Below, piece after piece: positions 1 through 10,685 of a DNA stretch of 64,000 bases (position 1 is its first letter; each line of letters opens with the position of its first letter). The notes beneath the pieces are model-generated. The model searched no databases. It was not told the DNA's origin and saw nothing but the letters and a program-made list of their open reading frames with translations. The stretch comes from Xenoacremonium recifei. Lineage: Eukaryota; Ascomycota; Sordariomycetes; Hypocreales; Nectriaceae. The stretch is taken from positions 1,860,001 through 1,924,000 of the forward strand of contig WOFQ01000001.1 in assembly GCA_012184525.1 (NCBI GenBank), given 5' to 3'. Position numbers and translations under genes: made by a program.

Positions 1-1026
1 AAACCATTCTTCAAGCGCGAGTCTCTGGAGGGCACCCTGGGAAGCGAGGCCGCGAAATTTGTCATGGACAGACTTAGGCCGCCATTCTGGTTCTCGGCTC
101 ACATGCACGTCAGGTTTGCTGCCATCAAGGAATATGTTGACAGCGAGGAAGTGCCAAATGATCCGGTCCCCTCGGATGCAGGACCAAGCTCTGCCAATGT
201 TGAGGAGGGAAACCCAGATGAAATCGACTTGGATCTTGATGATGATGACACGACGGATGCCAAGCCCGAGGAGAAGACGAACGAAGCCCCGGCGGAAACT
301 ACCAACGAAGTCTCTGAAGAGCTGAGAGCCCAATTACCAGCCTCTTTTACTCGCCCACCGCCACAATCGCAGTCAAATCGGGCTCCTGGACAGCCTGTTC
401 CTCCAGGGATTGTCAATAAGACGGTCAGGTTCTTGGCCCTCGACAAGTACGAGCCAAGACGGAAGTTTCTCCAACTAATGGAGATGCATCCTTATGACTC
501 AAAGCAGCAACCTGCTGCGTCACAACCCGAAGATGGCTCACGGCCTCGGTACCATTTACAATACGATCCAGAATGGCTAGCAATCACTCGGGCCTTTCAT
601 TCGTCACTCGAATTGGGAAATAGGTCGGCGCAGACGCCTCCAGATCTAGGTGAAGAAGCATACCGACCTCTCATTGATGCCGAGCGTGAGTGGGTGGACG
701 CGAATGTCGTCTCGAAGGGAAAACTTGACGTCCCAGAAAACTTCGAGATCACCGCACCGCCATATGAACCTGGCACGCCGGAAATTGTGAATAAGCAGCC
801 ACAGGAATACACGAGCCCACAGACGGCAGCGTTCTGCCAGCTTCTAGAAATCGAGAATCTTTGGGATCTGAGCAAGGAAGAGAGGCAGTACAGAAGAGCT
901 CGAGGTCCCCCATCTTCGGAGAGAAGTGGTTTCCGAGGGGGACAGCGTGGTGGCGGTAATAGAGGCGGCGGTCGTGGAGGAGGTAGAGGGAGAGGAAGGG
1001 GAGGTGGCAGAGGAAGGGCACATTAA
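1..1026 (+). CDS. DBR1: RNA lariat debranching enzyme, C-terminal part (5' end outside window)
   Basis: This open frame runs in from the left edge in frame 1 and ends at TAA 1024-1026, leaving 341 residues. Dbr1 hydrolyses the 2'-5' bond at the branch point of excised intron lariats in the nucleus. The fragment begins near the end of the metallophosphatase fold: the motif PPFWFSAHMHVRF (fragment residues 27-39) is the conserved histidine-containing stretch of the family. It is followed by the Dbr1 C-terminal domain (FLALDKYEPRRKFLQ near residue 143 and LQYDPEWLAITRAFH near 181). An acidic insert (DLDLDDDDTTD, about residues 76-86) separates the two parts. The last 35 residues are a Gly/Arg-rich RGG tail of the kind that binds RNA. 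The metal-binding N-terminus is not in the window. No intron is needed in this part. The family call is firm. Confidence 0.93.
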   Translation, partial: KPFFKRESLEGTLGSEAAKFVMDRLRPPFWFSAHMHVRFAAIKEYVDSEEVPNDPVPSDAGPSSANVEEGNPDEIDLDLDDDDTTDAKPEEKTNEAPAETTNEVSEELRAQLPASFTRPPPQSQSNRAPGQPVPPGIVNKTVRFLALDKYEPRRKFLQLMEMHPYDSKQQPAASQPEDGSRPRYHLQYDPEWLAITRAFHSSLELGNRSAQTPPDLGEEAYRPLIDAEREWVDANVVSKGKLDVPENFEITAPPYEPGTPEIVNKQPQEYTSPQTAAFCQLLEIENLWDLSKEERQYRRARGPPSSERSGFRGGQRGGGNRGGGRGGGRGRGRGGGRGRAH

Positions 1027-1347
1027 TGGCATTCACCAAGCCTTTCAGCATATTAGGTTCGATCTGAAAATCAGAATCCCGATGCATCGCGCAATATTTA
1101 CAAACGCTTCGAGCTTGCGCTTTCATAGCTTTCCAAGGTCAATGGATTCTTGCAAGACTACCATGCTTGGGGAGAGACTGTTAGACTGTGCCTCTCTCGG
1201 GCCTTCAATTGGCCGTATTACATGTAGCCCAGCTCAGCTTCACGTCCACTGAAGCTTTTCCCACATTTCTTAAACCACCACCAGAACCAATCAGGCGCCC
1301 TGTCATGGGAGCCATCTAGCTTGAAAGTTTTGAATGCAGCCGACAAA
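1027..1347. other. Intergenic spacer between DBR1 and the HET gene
   Basis: The 321 bp hold the DBR1 3' UTR and the HET gene promoter/leader. Open frames here are short and show no protein family signature. Nothing else is visible. Confidence 0.5.
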
Positions 1348-3618
1348 ATGACGGACATCACGGAGTTGCATCCATTCTCTTACGATCCTCTCCCGCGCTC
1401 TTGGTGCATTCGGCTGCTCCAACCAAAGGGCAAAGACTCCCACGGCACGCCATGCTTCTTGATGCAAACATACGACCTCGACCAAAAGGAGAAGGTCATT
1501 TATCACTGTCTATCCTACACTTGGGGAAATCCTCACGCCAACGGTGTCTCTTCGGGCGCCTACTATCATGCTGTTGATAGTGAATATGGAGCGGACAACC
1601 AATTTCCTATTCTCGTCAACGGAAAGGTCTTGCACATCCGAAAGAACCTCCACGATGCCCTTGTCACGCTGCCAGGGAAAGCTTCCATGCCGAATACGGG
1701 AAGTGAAGACTTGTTTTGGGCGGATGCAATCTGCATCAACCAGGAAAATATTGACGAGAAGAGCGCCCAAGTTAGCATGATGGATCGAATCTTCGCAGAG
1801 GCTACTTTCGTCCTGGCATGGCTGGGTCCTGAAGACAAGAAGCTCGAATCGGGGATCGAAACATTGACTACACTGGCGAAGCACAGAGACAACTTCAATC
1901 AGAGCCAGATCGTGCCATTCGGCGGGTTCGACAAGGAGAATTATGAGTCGGCTAGCATACCCTTCATCAGCTGGGAGGAGTGGACGTCATTGGCGGCACT
2001 ATACCAAAGGCAGTGGTTCAGACGTGCCTGGATTGTCCAGGAAGCGGTCCTTCCCGAGCGTTTGATCATGTACTGCGGGAAACATGAGATCCTGTTGTCT
2101 GATTTGGGAGAAGTCGCAGAGGCTCTACGCAGACAAGAGGCGAAGCTAGGCACAACACGATCAACCACTTTCGTCCCATACGACCAAGTCGCTATCTCAG
2201 TACAATGGAACATGGCTGAGATATTCAAATATCGGAAGTTTTTGGCCGGGGCTTTGAAGGCGAGTCCCGAGCAAGCTTCCGAATATAGGGCGCTGTTTAC
2301 GTTAGAAGAGCTGGCGATGTGCTTCTGGACGTTCAGCGCTTCAGACCCGCGAGACAAAATCTTCTCTTTGAGTGGCCTCATGAACGTCTTCTCAGAAGAG
2401 CGATACCAATCAGACTACCGGAGATCGGTCGAGAGTGTGTATACCTCGGCTGTCAGAAAGATAATGGTAGACCGTGGTGACCTCAATTCCCTGTCCGGGT
2501 GCGTTTATTCGGCTGCGAGACTGGCCTCGCTACCCAGCTGGGTCCTGGACTTCTCACTACCTGGCATGACTCCCATCCCGAATCTCTTTTCTGCAGAAAA
2601 GGGTCTCAGATACCGTCTTCCAGATTTTACATTGTGGGACAGCCCGATTTTGAGGGTTCGTGGGATTCGTCTCGGGTTCATCGGCCAGACTGGAAACAGA
2701 CAGGGTGTGGTTCTGAAAGAGAAATTCAGCTTTGACCCATCCTGGTTGAAGATTCTTCTATCTCTAGATCTCACTAGAGAAGACGATACAAAACCTGTCC
2801 TATCTGAGCTCCTGTGGAAGGCCCTCTGCATGAATATGTCTTATGGCAGTTTTGTGGATGCAGCGGCATTCGGCCCTCATGCTCCAGAGGATTTCGGTGA
2901 ACAGTTCAAGCTATTCATTTTGATCATGATACTGGCCAAGGCAGACGGTATGATGTTAGAGGAACTGGAGTTGGAGAAGGGTCCAGCAGACCGCAGTCCG
3001 ACGATAACAAACACTGACTACGACCCGTTCAAGCTGGATCTTGCATCGACTCTCGACGATCTCGATATCATCGAAGCACATGATCTAGAGCAGAACTGCC
3101 TGCCAAGGAGATCCGATGTTCTTGAAAACTGGAACAATCTTCAATTCACAGTGGCACGCATTACCAAAGCCAATAACGACGGCAGTCCTGTGGAGATTTA
3201 TCTCCCCCAGGAGGTCTTCGACGGACACGCCAGGATTCTAGGCAATGGTATGATAGAGCCTGCAGCGAAGCTTTTCCAGGCTTGCCGTGAGTATGGAACA
3301 GCCTACAGTATGGCTTACGGGAATCGTAAGCTCTTTGCTCTCGATAAGTCGCATCTAGGTCTGGCGCCCTTGTCCGCGAAGCAGGGAGACGAGGTTTGGA
3401 TCTTGGCTGGGATGTCGGCGCCGGCCATTCTTCGAGAGGCAGATGATGAGCAGCAAAGTGACACGACAAGAGCAGTAGAGGATGAGCTAGAAGACATGAG
3501 CCTTAACGAGATGAAGAGGAGATATCACTTTGTTGGTGCAGCGTATGTACAAGGCCTGATGTATGGGGAGGGGGTAGAGGGGAAGGAGGAGACCTTGGAA
3601 GATATTGAGCTGGTGTAA
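1348..3618 (+). CDS. HET-domain (heterokaryon incompatibility) protein
   Basis: This intronless gene encodes 756 residues. The start is the ATG at 1348 (MTDITELHPFSYDPLP); the frame is open upstream to 1321 but has no earlier ATG. The three HET blocks are clear: CLSYTWGNP near residue 54, LFWADAICINQ near residues 121-131 followed by QVSMMDRIFAEATFVLAWLG, and WFRRAWIVQEAVLP near residue 223. HET proteins act in non-self recognition and trigger cell death after fusion of incompatible hyphae. The C-terminal 500 residues carry no NACHT, WD or ankyrin repeats that I can recognise, which is common for stand-alone HET genes. The final 80 residues are acidic and contain FVGAAYVQGLMYGE, a terminal motif often seen in HET proteins. 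Neighbours are housekeeping genes, so partner genes cannot be inferred. Confidence 0.92.
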   Translation: MTDITELHPFSYDPLPRSWCIRLLQPKGKDSHGTPCFLMQTYDLDQKEKVIYHCLSYTWGNPHANGVSSGAYYHAVDSEYGADNQFPILVNGKVLHIRKNLHDALVTLPGKASMPNTGSEDLFWADAICINQENIDEKSAQVSMMDRIFAEATFVLAWLGPEDKKLESGIETLTTLAKHRDNFNQSQIVPFGGFDKENYESASIPFISWEEWTSLAALYQRQWFRRAWIVQEAVLPERLIMYCGKHEILLSDLGEVAEALRRQEAKLGTTRSTTFVPYDQVAISVQWNMAEIFKYRKFLAGALKASPEQASEYRALFTLEELAMCFWTFSASDPRDKIFSLSGLMNVFSEERYQSDYRRSVESVYTSAVRKIMVDRGDLNSLSGCVYSAARLASLPSWVLDFSLPGMTPIPNLFSAEKGLRYRLPDFTLWDSPILRVRGIRLGFIGQTGNRQGVVLKEKFSFDPSWLKILLSLDLTREDDTKPVLSELLWKALCMNMSYGSFVDAAAFGPHAPEDFGEQFKLFILIMILAKADGMMLEELELEKGPADRSPTITNTDYDPFKLDLASTLDDLDIIEAHDLEQNCLPRRSDVLENWNNLQFTVARITKANNDGSPVEIYLPQEVFDGHARILGNGMIEPAAKLFQACREYGTAYSMAYGNRKLFALDKSHLGLAPLSAKQGDEVWILAGMSAPAILREADDEQQSDTTRAVEDELEDMSLNEMKRRYHFVGAAYVQGLMYGEGVEGKEETLEDIELV

Positions 3619-4130
3619 CCATTCTGAGTTATTGCTTCCAAAGGAACTTCATTATTCAGATAACCACAAGAGGGAATTACGAGGATTTATTTCCGTGGGT
3701 AAAGTGTTTGTAGGAGATCCTTGTGCTAAGAATCGAAGAGGTTCAGGTATCGAGGGGCAGAAGGGGGTGGGGCAGCGATGACCTAGCAACCAGGCCCAAT
3801 CAGGCAATCCAGTAAACAACGTCCAGGGACCGACCGCCACCAGCAGCACTCAGTCCCTCCAGCACTCCATCATCGTCGTCTTGCCGCATCTCCAAGCTGC
3901 CTGCCATCTCAACCGCCCATCCTTCGCCCCCATACCGCTACGAGCTGCTACGAGGGTCTCTTGTCCGGGCTTCCTTCTACAGGTCTCCCCTTGTCTGTCA
4001 GTTGATCAACAGTCCACGCCCTCGTGTTGCTGCTCGTCCTCGCATTGCCCCGCTAACCGTTGGAATGCCAGATCTCGAATCCTGTTGCACCCTCGCTCTC
4101 GTCGATATCAGCTGCCATCACCCGCCTGCC
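3619..4130. other. Intergenic spacer and MOB1 leader
   Basis: The 512 bp are increasingly C/T-rich towards MOB1, as expected of a fungal 5' leader. The reading frame from about 3881 that runs into the MOB1 coding region is mostly leader and intron in the wrong frame, not a protein. No other feature is visible. Confidence 0.5.
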
Positions 4131-5158
4131 ATGGCCCAGTTCTTGACCACTGTGTTAGTTTTGCCTCCCTTCCAGCCGTCGAATCTGCCCATCGAAGCCA
4201 CCATCCCCTCATCATGGCGCTGTTCCGCTACCTCAGCCCCAACTCGCTGTCGACCATGACGCAGATGGAGAGCACCATCATCCCCGTCTCCATTTCCACC
4301 GATCAGATTGCCCGTGTGCTTTCCGCGACCCTTGCTGACCCGGGAACCGTTCTTGACAGTAACCAGCGCACGAGGAACCAGTTCCGGCCGCGTGCTGGCA
4401 AGGGAGGCGCCGCCAGCTACCAACTTAGACAATATGCAGAGGTTACGCTCGGAGGCGGTAGCTTGAGGAAGGTGGTCAAGTTGCCAGAGGGCGAGGACGA
4501 GAATGAATGGCTGGCCGTCAACAGTGAGTTGATCTTGGAAATCCTACGCAGGCATTGGTCAAATCTAACGTGGCACAGTGGTGGACTTTTATAACCAGAT
4601 CAACCTGCTCTACGGTGCCATCACGGAATTTTGCTCGCCTCAATCATGTCCCGAGATGAAGGCCACAGACGAGTAAGGGCTCTCAAATCGATCGCTAATC
4701 CAGATGTCGATATTGACCGTGGGCAGGTTCGAGTACCTCTGGCAGGACAATGAGAACTACAAGCGGCCTACAAAGATGCCCGCTCCGGCATATATCGAGC
4801 AGCTCATGACGTGGGTTCAGTCAAACATTGATAACGAACAAGTCTTGCCCAGCAAGATTGGTATGAGCCTCCACACATCTAAGTTGGTCGGCCGTTGGGC
4901 TAACAAACTCCTTCAGGTGTCCCGTTCCCGAAAACATTCCCGGCTCTCGTCCGGCAGATCTTTAAGCGCATGTATCGTGTCTACGCACACATATACTGCC
5001 ACCATTACCCTGTGATCCGGGAGCTTGGCTTGGAGCCGCATCTGAACACCAGCTTCAAGCAGTACGTGCTCTTCATCGATGAGCACAGTCTAGCTAGTGG
5101 ACGGGACTACTGGGGGCCCCTGGGTGATCTTGTTGACAGCATGCTCAAGAGTGATTAA
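4131..5158 (+). CDS. MOB1: Mob1/phocein family kinase activator
   Basis: The model joins 4131-4153, 4360-4523, 4579-4672, 4727-4860 and 4917-5158, giving 218 residues. Mob1 binds and activates NDR/LATS-type kinases (Dbf2 in yeast) in the mitotic exit/septation network. The start lies in a 23-nt first exon (MAQFLTTV) before a 206-bp intron; it was chosen because it restores the family's N-terminus and reads directly into NQRTRNQFRPRAG. Later landmarks are WLAVNMVDFYNQINLLYG, the zinc ligands in EFCSPQSCPEM and YAHIYCHHYP, and the end LGDLVDSMLKSD. All five exons join in phase with GT-AG borders. The length matches the usual 215-220 residues of fungal Mob1. Only the tiny first exon is less certain. 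Confidence 0.93.
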
Positions 5159-5649
5159 TGATGGAGTGTATGTGAACCCTGAGATTGGACTTTGAGGCGT
5201 CAGGCGTTGGTTAGGATAAGTCATGACAGTGTACGGTTAAGGTAATAGACCATGTTTGTTTTAGGCCGGTCAAGGAAGGATTGCGAGGACGAGCGACAGG
5301 GCTTTGCTGTTTGTCCCATGGATTAATATGATGCGGCTCATCTGTCTTGTTTGTCTTTCGTACGAAATGATAATTGCCAGCATTGTATTAATTGCAGGCC
5401 ATGGATGTGTTTCTTCAGGAGCACGGATCTTATAGTACCAGCGAGTGATTATGTAATTCCCCAAGCTCCCGCGCCGGCAGCAGGGAAATGGATTGGTGCC
5501 TGACTCCACAGGCATCAACATCCGAAAATTGCCGAGAGTAGCAACTCCAACATCGAAATCCCGGAGCTCGACGACAGCCAGACTCCATCCCACTCCTCGC
5601 ACTCTCGACGCCCGCCATCCATCCGCAACATCTCCCCTCCCCTCGCATC
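5159..5649. other. Intergenic spacer between MOB1 and ATP5
   Basis: The 491 bp include the MOB1 3' UTR and the ATP5 promoter. The last 100 bp are C/T-rich, like the leader of a well-expressed fungal gene. No other feature was seen. Confidence 0.5.
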
Positions 5650-6643
5650 ATGTTCTCGCGATCCGCCCTCCGCTCCGTCCGGGCTGCCGCCCCCCAGCGC
5701 GCCCTCGCCCTCCGCGCCTCTCCCGCCCGAACCTTCGCCGCCGCCGCCACGCAGGATGTGAAGGCCCCCGTGTCCGTCTTCGGCGTCGATGGCACCTATG
5801 CCACCGCCCTGGTACGCCTCCTTCCGTCTCGCACCCTGCGCGAGGACTCGTCACAAGCTCAATTGGCATCTTTGCGACGCCCTCGAGGCCCTCGCGTCGG
5901 CCCAATGGAGGATGGACATGCTAACTAGATTTTTTTGCGTCAATTTAGTACACGGCCGCCGTCAAGACTTCCTCGCTCGACCCGACTGCCAACGCGCTCG
6001 CCAAGCTGGGCGACCTTGTCCAGAAGGACCCCAAGCTGGCTGCCATCCTCTCGGCCCCGACGCTGAGCGAAGCCGACAAGAAGGCCATTGTTGAGGAGCT
6101 CAGCAAGCAGGCCGGCGCCAGCGGCCCGACCGTCAAGAACTTCCTCGACACCCTCGCCGAGAACAACCGGCTGGGCCTCCTCGGCGGCGTCTGCGAGAAG
6201 TTCGGCGCTCTGATGTCGGCTGCGCGGGGTGAGGTGGAGATGACTGTTACCAGCGCCCAGGTACGTTGATTGTGATGCTGGGGAGAGGATGTCAAGGCAT
6301 GATGGCCGCCAGGAGGAGGAATTTGATGAAGAAGGATCGTCAAGGCTTGCATGGATATACGGCTGACAATCTCAAGCCCCTCGACCCCAAGACCCTCAAC
6401 CGATTGGAGGCTGCCGTCTCCAAGTCCGCCTACGTCGCTCAGGGCCAGAAGCTCAAGGTCTCCAACGCTGTACGTCACCATCAACACCACCACCACCAAG
6501 AACAATCCCCCTCCTAACTCCCCTTCTAGGTCAACCCCGACATCGTCGGCGGCCTCGTCGTCGAGATCGGTGACCGAACCATCGACCTCAGCGTCTCCGC
6601 CCGCATCGCCAAGATGAACAAGCTCCTCACGGACTCCCTGTAA
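5650..6643 (+). CDS. ATP5: Mitochondrial F1Fo ATP synthase subunit 5 (OSCP)
   Basis: The model joins 5650-5811, 5949-6260, 6377-6469 and 6530-6643, giving 226 residues. OSCP is part of the peripheral stalk that connects the F1 head to Fo in the inner mitochondrial membrane. The first 35 residues are Arg/Ala/Ser-rich without acidic residues, a typical matrix presequence. The mature part has VFGVDGTYATALYTAAVK, AENNRLGLLGGVCEKFGALM and the conserved C-terminus VGGLVVEIGDRTIDLSVSAR. The second intron uses an AAG acceptor with a CTGAC branch site 10 bp upstream. All junctions are in phase. The gene is convergent with the glycoside hydrolase gene, 508 bp away. Confidence 0.95.
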
Positions 6644-7151
6644 AATACACCATAGCAATCTACTTTTAGTCTCTCTCCCCCTCCCTTGAAAGGGGTCTGC
6701 TGGCAGGGCAATTCCCCTTTGTTTCTTCGCCACTGCCGTTAGACCCCTTTCTCTCATCTCATGGCCCGCCGCTGAACCTGGAGGAGGGCCCTTGAAAATA
6801 CGTGTAATCCCAGGCGGTCTGCGTTGGGCTCGATGGAACGAATAGTGTAGGACGTTGTTGCGTGGGGACCAGGAATATATTCAATTCCAAATCAAGGACG
6901 AAAACGTGTTCTCTTTTGTGCCGATACGTGTCCGTCCATCTTGAAGTATGAAGTTGTGATTTCCATGTCAAGTCGCGCAGAGACTGATCAAACAATCGAC
7001 CATTTAATTGACAGTCTATCATATGCAATACCATTTATACCTCCAGTGCAAATTGTATCAAATCCTATCATGGCTATCCATTCGTTCTCGATATATTCCA
7101 GTGTCATTTCACTTTTCAACAACCTCCAAATATGTCTCCAGCCTCTTAACC
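6644..7151. other. Convergent 3' spacer between ATP5 and the glycosidase gene
   Basis: The 508 bp lie between two genes that point at each other, so they hold two 3' UTRs. The stretch is T/A-richer than the coding DNA. No gene or repeat was recognised. Confidence 0.5.
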
Positions 7152-10100
7152 TCAAGAAGAAGCTTTTGCTTCAAACTCGTCCGCATGTTCGTACCCCGAC
7201 AAATTCTCATCCTTGTACCTGTTAAGTTCATCAGAGATGTAGCGGTGCATGTGCTCATCTGCCTCGGACTTCTCACGAGCCCGCTCCGGGTCTTCATGAT
7301 AGACCGAGTTGGTAATGGAGCGGATCTCATCATCGAAATCACTGCGGGCGCCAATGGATCGAGCCGTAGAGGACCGGCGGATGCGTGGAGCAACCCCATG
7401 AGGCGTTCCATGGTCGACGCTCCGTTGGAACACTTCGTCAAAGTAGTGCGCCATCCCGATAGACGGTGTCCGGGGTGTCTGAGGAAGACGGCAGTTGACA
7501 CTATCAAAACATCAGTCTAAAATTCCGTAGAATGCTGGTGCATCCAACTTACCCAGTATCGTGGATCATTCGAGCTATCAGTCCAGTCCAGCCACACTGG
7601 TGAGACGTGCCAAGACCACGTCCAGTATCTCCATCGAAGAACTCGTGGAACCAGAGATAGTCCTTCCAATTCTCGTCAAAGTCAAGGCGATCATCGCCAC
7701 CGTTGATGCTTCGTCGACCATCGTCGGTCCGAGCGAAGAGGTGCTGGAGACGATGCTGAATCTCCTCTGCAACCTTGCCGAGATGCATGTAGTCTCCGCT
7801 TCCAGTCGGGCATTCGACCTGGAACTCAGGTCCGTAGAACAAGAAGAATCTCTGCAAAGACTCAACCAGCAGGAAGTTCACGCAAAGCCAGATAGGGCCT
7901 CTCCAGTTGCTATTTCCTCCAAAAAGCCCACTATCCGAGTCTCCAGGGACATAGCCGACACTGAAAGTCTGCCCATTAACTTCCATGGAGAAGGGATGGT
8001 CCTTGTGGTACTTGGATAGTGATCGAATGCCATGGTCACTGAAGAACTCGTCCTCATCAAGCATTCGCTTGAGAATCTTCTCCAGTCTATCTCTGCTGAC
8101 AATGGAGAGCAACAATCTGTTTCCCTTTCCACGTTTCCGGATGCTGGCCATATTACGTTCAGCCAAATCGCATCTGTTCTCAATGAACCAGTCCACCCGT
8201 TTCTTGAACGAAGGCAGCTTGTTCAGCAGCTCGGGTTCGAGAGTGATCGTTGCGTAGAGAGGAATCAAGCCGACCAAAGATCTCACAGGAAGCTGCTGGA
8301 TCCAAGGGCCACCCCAGGAGATGGCATCGTAGTAGAAACCGTCCTCCTCGTTCCACAACGATTTCTCATCCTTAGACCCCGTTCTAAAGGTCATGGCGTC
8401 ACTAATGAAGATGAAGTGCTCAAAGAATTTTGAGGCAATGTCTTCATAGATTCTTCGGTGTTTGGCCAACTCAAGCGCGATGTTGAGCATGCAAAGACAG
8501 TAAAAGGCCATCCAGCCAGTACTGTCTGCCTGCTCCAACACACCTCCTGTGGGTAGAGGCTCTGACCGATTGAAGAGCCCAATGTTGTCGAGTCCGAGGA
8601 AGCCTCCCTCAAAGACGTTTTTGCCGTCTGCATCCTTTCGGTTCACCCACCAGGTGAAATTCAGGAGGAGCTTTTGGAAGACGCGCTCCAAGAAGTCAAG
8701 GTCTTGGCGGCCGTACATCTTTCGCTCAATCTTGAAAGTCCTAAAGGTAGCCCAGGCATGGACGGGAGGATTGACATCTCCAAAGTTCCACTCATATCTA
8801 GGAGATGCATCAGTATACGATCATGCCAAGCAGTTCAATGTACCACTCACGCTGGCAGTTGACCATTGGGATGGCAATACCACTCTCGAGTAAACAAGTC
8901 CAGTTGCTTCTTTGCAAAGTCGGGGTCAATCATTGCCAGCGGAATGCAGTGGAAAGCACTGTCCCACGCTGCGAAGAAGGGATACTCCCACGAGTCTGGC
9001 ATAGATAGAATGTCATCGCAATGCATGTGCTTCCACTGGGAATTCCTTATACCCTTTCGTCCAGGGGGGGGAGGAGGCATCGTAGGGTCGCCGTTCGCCC
9101 AGTGATCCCAGACGAAGTAATAATGCTGTTTCGTCCACATCATGCCTGAGAAGGCCTGTCTCTGGATGTTACGGAGATCATCAGTCATAGGTAGGGGACT
9201 CAGTCTGTAATAGAATTCGTCGGCTTCCTCTCGGCGTTGCTCGATAATATCATCGAATTCTTCTTCATCGAGATAGCCATCATTTCGCTTGGTGAAGCGG
9301 AATCGAACAACTTGAAAACAGCGTCAGTCTCGGATCGAACTTATTTCAGACTCGACTTGTCTCTTACCAGCACACTCTCCCGGGTTGACACCGCCATCCT
9401 CATTGAAGTTGAACCAAGCGGCGCACTTGGTGCCTGTTCGAGCAGGGTTCACAGCACCCTTCTCTCCATCGACGATGTACCTATGGAATGCGTCCTTGAC
9501 GTACGGCTGCTTGTTCTCCTGTTTGTACAGAGCATCGAAGTTGGTGTCATTTTCGGTAAAGAGCATCTCAGGCATGACATCGTCGCCACTTGATCCTACG
9601 CCTGGAGACGGGGAGCAGAGGAAATAGCGTTCCCCCAGGCTCCAATGGTTAGACTTGGCGGCATTCTCGGTGTGCTGCTGGATGAAGGGCTTCTTATTCT
9701 CCGGCTCGTGGCCCCAGCTCCACGTGTTGCGGAACCAAACGTGGGGGATGATGTGCAAAGGCGCAGGATCTGGTCCTCTGTTCCAGGCCGTAACTCGAAA
9801 GAGGAGCTCGTCGGGATGGTCTGCCTCCTTTGCGGTCTCGATAAAGATGTCCCAGTAACGGTCTTCGTCGAACGCGCCGGTATCAATAATCTGGTACTCC
9901 ATGTCCTGCTTTCCTCTTCGGGCATTCTCCTCAAGCAAATCCTTATAAGGGAACTTCTTCTGTGGGTACTTGTAGAGGAACTTCATGTACGAATGCTAAT
10001 GAGGTCGGTTAGCGGCTCGACGGACGGTAAGGGGTTGGGTTCGGGGTTTCGTACAGTCTATCGCACAAGGTTAGCTCCTCAATATCTGCAAGAGTCATTG

Positions 10101-10685
10101 GAGGTTCGTTGCTTACAGGTGTGTTGTCGACATGGAAATAGGCCTCCTTCACGCTTTCGCCATGATTGCCTTGAGGGTTTGAAAGGCCGAAAAGACGCTC
10201 CTTGAGAAAGTCACTGCTGTTGTTAATCCTCGCGCGGCGCATGGCAGAAATGGTGGTTCTTGACGTACTCTTCTTCGTTCCAGAAAGTAAAGCCAATGTT
10301 CTCCCATCCGTGGGTATCGCAAACACCTGCAATGCCGTCTTCGCCCCATCGGAAGGCTCGCGATCGGGCATGGTCATGAGGAAAGTCTGAGGGTAAGCTG
10401 GTCAGGTCGGTGATGCAAGACAAGCCACGCCGCAGTCAATATGGGGAATACGTACGACTCCAGGCGTCTCCGTCTGGACTGTAGTCCTCTCTGACTGTGT
10501 GGTGGTCAGCAATTACTCAATATAGCGGCGTCACATGTTGGTGAATTGGAGGGCTGCGTACCTGTCGCCCACTGTCGCTCGGAAACGTAGGGACCCCATT
10601 TCTTCCAGTACTTGGTGCGCTCGCGATCCTCTTTCAGGCGCTTCTCCTCCTCTGTCAGGTACTCGTGGCCATCAAAGACAACCAT
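7152..10685 (-). CDS. Glucosidase-like glycoside hydrolase (GH63-type alpha/alpha-barrel)
   Basis: Nine exons on the minus strand, in transcript order: 10685-10562, 10494-10456, 10386-10269, 10213-10117, 10057-10055, 9995-9368, 9310-8851, 8797-7553 and 7500-7152. The product is 1020 residues. It resembles the large cytosolic glucosidase-like proteins shared by bacteria and fungi, related to GH63 glucosidases. Landmarks are RWGEDGIAG, LKERLFGLSNPQGNHGESVK, SYMKFLYKYPQKKFPYKDL, WSWGHE, PEMLFTENDTN, WEYPFFAAWDSAFHCIPLA, GGFLGLDNIGLFNRS, LEQADSTGWMAFYCLCML and FHEFFDGDTGRGLGTSHQCGWT. No signal peptide is visible. The last exon adds about 115 charged residues beyond the catalytic fold. The fifth exon is only 3 nt long (see findings). 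The substrate cannot be read from the sequence. Confidence 0.88.
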
